Positions 43,177 to 46,272 of a stretch of DNA of 46,272 nt are shown here, piece after piece. The first letter of the stretch is position 1, and each line of letters starts with the position of its first letter. The DNA is from Arcobacter sp. GTDB taxonomy: Bacteria > Campylobacterota > Campylobacteria > Campylobacterales > Arcobacteraceae. The stretch is from contig NYWO01000143.1 in assembly GCA_002685075.1 (NCBI GenBank), positions 1 through 46,272 on the forward strand, written 5' to 3'. The notes under the pieces are model-generated. The model was not told the DNA's origin, did no database searches, and was given only the letters and a program-made list of their open reading frames with translations. The translations under genes were made by a program, and so were the position numbers.

Positions 43177-43922
43177 TATAAAAGCTCCAATGCTTTGTGA
43201 TAGTCTTCAATAGTATCTATTCCTATTGAGTTATAGTCTGTTTCTATCATCTTTATCTTGTAACCATTTTCTATTACTCTTAGTTGCTCTAGTTTTTCTA
43301 CTCTTTCTAAATATGTTTGTTCCATATTTGAGTATGTCTTTATAAAGTCCTTTGTGTATGCATAAATACCAAGATGTCTATAAAACTTCAAAGGTTCAGG
43401 AACTTTTACATGATGATTTATTAAAGCATCCCATTTGTCCCTATGATAAGGAATAATTGATCTTGAAAAATATATAGCATTAGAATTTTTATCAATATTA
43501 ACTTTCACTACATTTGAGTTTTTTAAATCTTCTACTAATTCTATTTTATGCATAGCACTTGCCATAGTAGTATTTTCATCAAATGAATTCGCTAATTCTT
43601 CTATAAGTTCTATATCAATAAATGGTTCATCACCTTGTACATTTATAACGATATCACAGTCTATATTTTCAACTGCTTCTGCTATTCTATCTGTACCTGA
43701 TTCATGAGTATCTTTTGTCATAATTATATTTTTTGTAAAAGGTTCACAAATATTTTTTACTTTTTGATTATCAGTTGCTATAAATACTTCATCAATATTT
43801 TTAGCTTGAATACATCTTTCATAAACTCTTTGAACAACTGTTTTACCTTTTAAATCAAGGATTACTTTATTTGGAAGTCTCGAAGAGTTCAGTCTTGCAG
43901 GTATAACTATAACTTTCTTCAT
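43176..43922 (-). CDS. kdsB: CMP-Kdo synthetase
   Basis: A 248-residue cytidylyltransferase that activates Kdo with CTP. Seen are VIPARLNSSRLPNKVILDLKGK (the P-loop-like CTP site), VFIATDNQKV, SGTDRIAEAV, VINVQGDEPFID (metal Asp) and YRHLGIYAYTKDFI, then the C-terminal dimer part LEQLRVIENGYKIKMIETD. The product CMP-Kdo feeds lipid A-core assembly and, in some bacteria, capsules. It abuts kdsD with no gap. Length agrees with the family. Confidence 0.96.
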   Translation of the reverse strand: MKKVIVIPARLNSSRLPNKVILDLKGKTVVQRVYERCIQAKNIDEVFIATDNQKVKNICEPFTKNIIMTKDTHESGTDRIAEAVENIDCDIVINVQGDEPFIDIELIEELANSFDENTTMASAMHKIELVEDLKNSNVVKVNIDKNSNAIYFSRSIIPYHRDKWDALINHHVKVPEPLKFYRHLGIYAYTKDFIKTYSNMEQTYLERVEKLEQLRVIENGYKIKMIETDYNSIGIDTIEDYHKALELL

Positions 43923-44870
43923 TTATATACCTAAATCATACATTTGAACTACACCAACAAAATTAAGTTCATCATCTATAACCAAAAGTGAATTTACTTT
44001 ATTTTGATTCATGATATCACTTGCTACTGTTAGTTTTTCATTTTTATTTATTGTTTTAGGATTTTTGCTCATAAGGTCATCTGCATTTAATGAAAAGAAA
44101 TTGTCTTCACTACTTTCCATAGCTCTTCTTATATCACCATCTGTTATTACGCCAGCTATTTTACTATCTTCTAAAACTACTACAAGACCACACTTACCAT
44201 CTGTAATTTTATGAATCACTTCTTTTATGTTTATATCTTTTGAAGAAATAGGAAGATTATCTTTTTTCATAACATTTTCTACTTTTGTAAGTAGTCTTCT
44301 TCCTAAACTACCACCCGGATGAAACTGAGCAAAATCTTTATCTTGAAAATCTCTTAGTTTCATTAAAGCAACTGCAATAGCATCACCCATAACCAAAGTT
44401 GCTGTAGTAGAACTTGTAGGTGCAAGTTGTAAAGGACAAGCTTCTTTTTCTACTGCTACATTTAGATGATAGTTTGTATTTTGTGCTAAAGTAGAGTTTG
44501 GTTTTCCTGTCATAGATATAGTAATATTTTCTTGATTTTTTAAAAATGGAATAAGTTTTAAAACTTCATCTGTTTCACCTGAATTTGATATAAGTAAAAT
44601 AATATCATCTTTTTCAATCATTCCTAAATCACCATGATAAGCCTCACCAGGATGTAAGAAAAAACTAGGTGTTCCAGTACTAGCTAATGTTGCAGCTATT
44701 TTTTTACCTATTATTCCTGATTTTCCCATACCTGAAATGATAAACTTACCTGTAGTATTAAGTACAGCATTTATACTTTGCTCAAAATCATCACTTAAAA
44801 GATTTGATAAACTTGCTATTTCTTTTGCTTCTATTTCAAAAACTTCTTTTGCTATACTTAATGTGTTCAT
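43923..44870 (-). CDS. kdsD: Arabinose-5-phosphate isomerase (SIS + two CBS domains)
   Basis: A 315-residue enzyme that converts ribulose-5-phosphate to arabinose-5-phosphate, the first step to Kdo. The SIS domain (about 35-170) has KFIISGMGKSGIIGKKIAATL, SFFLHPGEAYHGDLGMI, LISNSGETDEVLKLI and ACPLQLAPTSSTTATLVMGDA; the linker has FHPGGSLGRRLL. Two CBS domains follow (about 205-315), including GKCGLVVVLEDSKIAGVITDGDIRRAM. This is the KdsD/KpsF/GutQ type; a KpsF name would suit a capsule role. It overlaps the dehydrogenase gene by 1 base. Confidence 0.95.
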   Translation of the reverse strand: MNTLSIAKEVFEIEAKEIASLSNLLSDDFEQSINAVLNTTGKFIISGMGKSGIIGKKIAATLASTGTPSFFLHPGEAYHGDLGMIEKDDIILLISNSGETDEVLKLIPFLKNQENITISMTGKPNSTLAQNTNYHLNVAVEKEACPLQLAPTSSTTATLVMGDAIAVALMKLRDFQDKDFAQFHPGGSLGRRLLTKVENVMKKDNLPISSKDINIKEVIHKITDGKCGLVVVLEDSKIAGVITDGDIRRAMESSEDNFFSLNADDLMSKNPKTINKNEKLTVASDIMNQNKVNSLLVIDDELNFVGVVQMYDLGI

Positions 44871-46120
44871 TACAACCTACCATCACTATTTTTTAGAATA
44901 GATTTAATATCATAAACTACTTGATTCTTATTTGAAAATTCTAATACTTTATATTTATCATGAGAAACAGCCATAACTATAGCTTCATAATCATCATAGT
45001 TCACATCATTATCAAGATTTAAGTTATATTCATGTTTTACTTCATCTTTATCAGCCCAATAGTCACTTACTGTAATATCACAACCAAACTCTTGTAGTTC
45101 TTCTATTACATCAATAACTCTAGAGTTTCTAATATCAGGACAATTTTCTTTAAAAGTAATTCCAAGTACTAGTACTTTTGAACCTTCTATTTTATGACCT
45201 TTTTTAATCATAAGTTTAATAACTTGATTAGCTACATAAATACCCATATTATCATTTAGTCTTCTACCTGCTAAAATAATCTCCGGGTTATATCCAATTT
45301 GTTGTGCTTTATGTGTTAAGTAGTATGGATCTACACCAATACAATGTCCACCTACAAGTCCAGGCTTAAACTTTAAGAAGTTCCACTTTGTTCCTGCCGC
45401 ATCTAATACATCATTTGTATTAATACCAAGCTTATTAAAAATAATTGACAGTTCATTTACAAATGCAATATTTATATCTCTTTGAGAATTTTCTATTACC
45501 TTTGCAGCTTCTGCTACTTTAATAGTAGGTGCAAGATGAGTACCTGCAGTAATAATACTTGCATAAAGTTCATCTACTTTTTTTCCTATTTCAGGAGTTG
45601 AACCTGCTGTTACTTTTAATATCTTTGTAACTGTATGTTCTTTATCACCTGGATTTATTCTTTCAGGAGAGTATCCACAAAAGAAATCTTCATTAAATTT
45701 TAAGTTAGAGAACTTTTCTAGTACTGGTACACACTCTTCTTCTGTTGCACCTGGATACACTGTAGATTCATAGATAACGATATCATCTTTTTTAAGAACC
45801 TTACCAATAGTTTCACTAGCTTTTATTAAAGGAGTTAAATCTGGTCTTTTATTTTTATCAATAGGAGTTGGAACTGTAACGATATAAACATTACAATCTT
45901 TGATATCTTCTATATTACAAGTAAATTTGATATTATTATCAATAGCTTCTTGAAGTTGAGCTTCATTTAATTCTAGTGTTCTATCATAAGCACGAGATAA
46001 TTCATCTATTCTTGTTTGATAAATATCTAATCCAACAACATTATATTTTAAAGAGAAAGCATGAGCCAATGGTAATCCAACATATCCTAATCCAATTATA
46101 CAAATCTTACTGTTTTTCAT
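44870..46120 (-). CDS. UDP-N-acetylhexosamine 6-dehydrogenase (WbpO/TviB-like)
   Basis: A UDP-sugar dehydrogenase of 416 residues with the start chosen here. It has KICIIGLGYVGLPLAHAFSLKYNVVGLD (NAD+ site), VPTPID, YSPERINPGD, NSQRDINIAFVNELS, GLVGGHCIGVDPYYL with the catalytic Cys, and LGITFKENCPDIRNSRV. These fit the WbpA/WbpO/TviB branch, which oxidises UDP-GlcNAc or UDP-GalNAc to the uronic acid. An ATG eight codons upstream (46144) would overlap the 4-epimerase stop by 23 bases; the ATG at 46120 has AAAGGA at 46136-46131 (minus strand) and leaves a 1-base gap, so I prefer it. It pairs with the 4-epimerase gene to give UDP-GalNAcA. Confidence 0.93.
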   Translation of the reverse strand: MKNSKICIIGLGYVGLPLAHAFSLKYNVVGLDIYQTRIDELSRAYDRTLELNEAQLQEAIDNNIKFTCNIEDIKDCNVYIVTVPTPIDKNKRPDLTPLIKASETIGKVLKKDDIVIYESTVYPGATEEECVPVLEKFSNLKFNEDFFCGYSPERINPGDKEHTVTKILKVTAGSTPEIGKKVDELYASIITAGTHLAPTIKVAEAAKVIENSQRDINIAFVNELSIIFNKLGINTNDVLDAAGTKWNFLKFKPGLVGGHCIGVDPYYLTHKAQQIGYNPEIILAGRRLNDNMGIYVANQVIKLMIKKGHKIEGSKVLVLGITFKENCPDIRNSRVIDVIEELQEFGCDITVSDYWADKDEVKHEYNLNLDNDVNYDDYEAIVMAVSHDKYKVLEFSNKNQVVYDIKSILKNSDGRL

Positions 46121-46121
46121 T

Positions 46122-46272
46122 TTACTTATTTCCTTTAATATCATTTATATACCACTCTAGTGATTCTTTTAAACCTTCTTCTAGGTTATGTGTTGGTTCA
46201 TATCCTAGAAGTTCTTTTGCTTGATCTATATTCGCATTTGAGTGTCTTATATCTCCAGCTCTAAAATCTCTA
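46122..46272 (-). CDS. UDP-N-acetylglucosamine 4-epimerase, C-terminal end only (WbpP/TviC-like)
   Basis: The last 49 residues of a gene that runs off the window, ending at a TAA (46124-46122, minus strand). They start RDFRAGDIRHSNANIDQAKE and go on with LLGYEPTHNLEEGLKESLEW, closely matching the C-terminus of the WbpP/TviC/WbgU epimerases, where FRxGDVRHSxADIxKA is conserved. Such enzymes interconvert UDP-GlcNAc and UDP-GalNAc. Adjacent to a WbpO/TviB-like dehydrogenase, it implies a UDP-GalNAcA supply like that of Vi antigen or Pseudomonas O6. It lies too close to the edge to be detected as a full open frame. Confidence 0.85.
   Translation of the reverse strand, partial: RDFRAGDIRHSNANIDQAKELLGYEPTHNLEEGLKESLEWYINDIKGNK

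Overview
The window looks like the chromosome of an Arcobacter-type campylobacterotan (Arcobacteraceae). It is very AT-rich, has a Campylobacterota-style tol-pal cluster, and carries a Cys21-type (metal-dependent) KdsA like those of Helicobacter and Aquifex. This assignment comes from reading gene content and protein sequence, not from a database search. I see no tRNA, rRNA, CRISPR array or insertion sequence, and no gene-free stretch longer than about 170 bases.

Bases 1-4913 (+ strand) hold the tol-pal cell-envelope cluster: the 3' end of tolQ, then tolR, tolA, tolB, pal, cpoB/ybgF, and a SlyD-type FKBP isomerase. A strong hairpin terminator ends it. Next come fabD and mtnN (5084-6704), which overlap. 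An orphan OmpR-like response regulator with a degenerate acidic pocket (6714-7406, - strand) then stands back to back with a huge adhesin gene.

Bases 7518-19715 (+) encode a 4065-residue type I-secreted adhesin of the LapA/BapA kind. It has an N-terminal retention module followed by a LapG-type alanine-alanine-glycine site, and ten ~90-residue cadherin-like repeats in two blocks. It also has two homologous large modules in which a long, probably helical, segment is inserted into a beta domain; the second module is expanded by tandem ~80-residue helical units. The C-terminus is of type I secretion style but nearly lacks RTX nonapeptides. Its transporter is not in the window.

Bases 19759-46272 are a surface polysaccharide locus. 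A PHP-type tyrosine phosphatase (CpsB/YwqE-like, + strand) faces a long - strand cluster of 24 genes. In transcription order these are: UDP-HexNAc 4-epimerase (partial), UDP-HexNAc 6-dehydrogenase, kdsD, kdsB, kdsC, kdsA, rfbA, rfbB, a DegT sugar aminotransferase, a CarB-like ATP-grasp ligase, an MmgE/PrpD-family protein, a hexapeptide acetyltransferase, a Wzx flippase, seven (putative) glycosyltransferases, a Wzy/WaaL-family membrane protein, a second hexapeptide acyltransferase, a CapK-like adenylate-forming enzyme, then wza and wzc. Together they predict a Wzx/Wzy-dependent polysaccharide built from a UDP-HexNAcA, possibly Kdo, and a dTDP-4-amino-4,6-dideoxyhexose. The amine of that last sugar may carry an unusual acyl group made by the coupled aminotransferase / ATP-grasp / PrpD-like / acetyltransferase cassette. 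That cassette and the modular, LapG-cleavable adhesin are the most promising candidates for undescribed biology.
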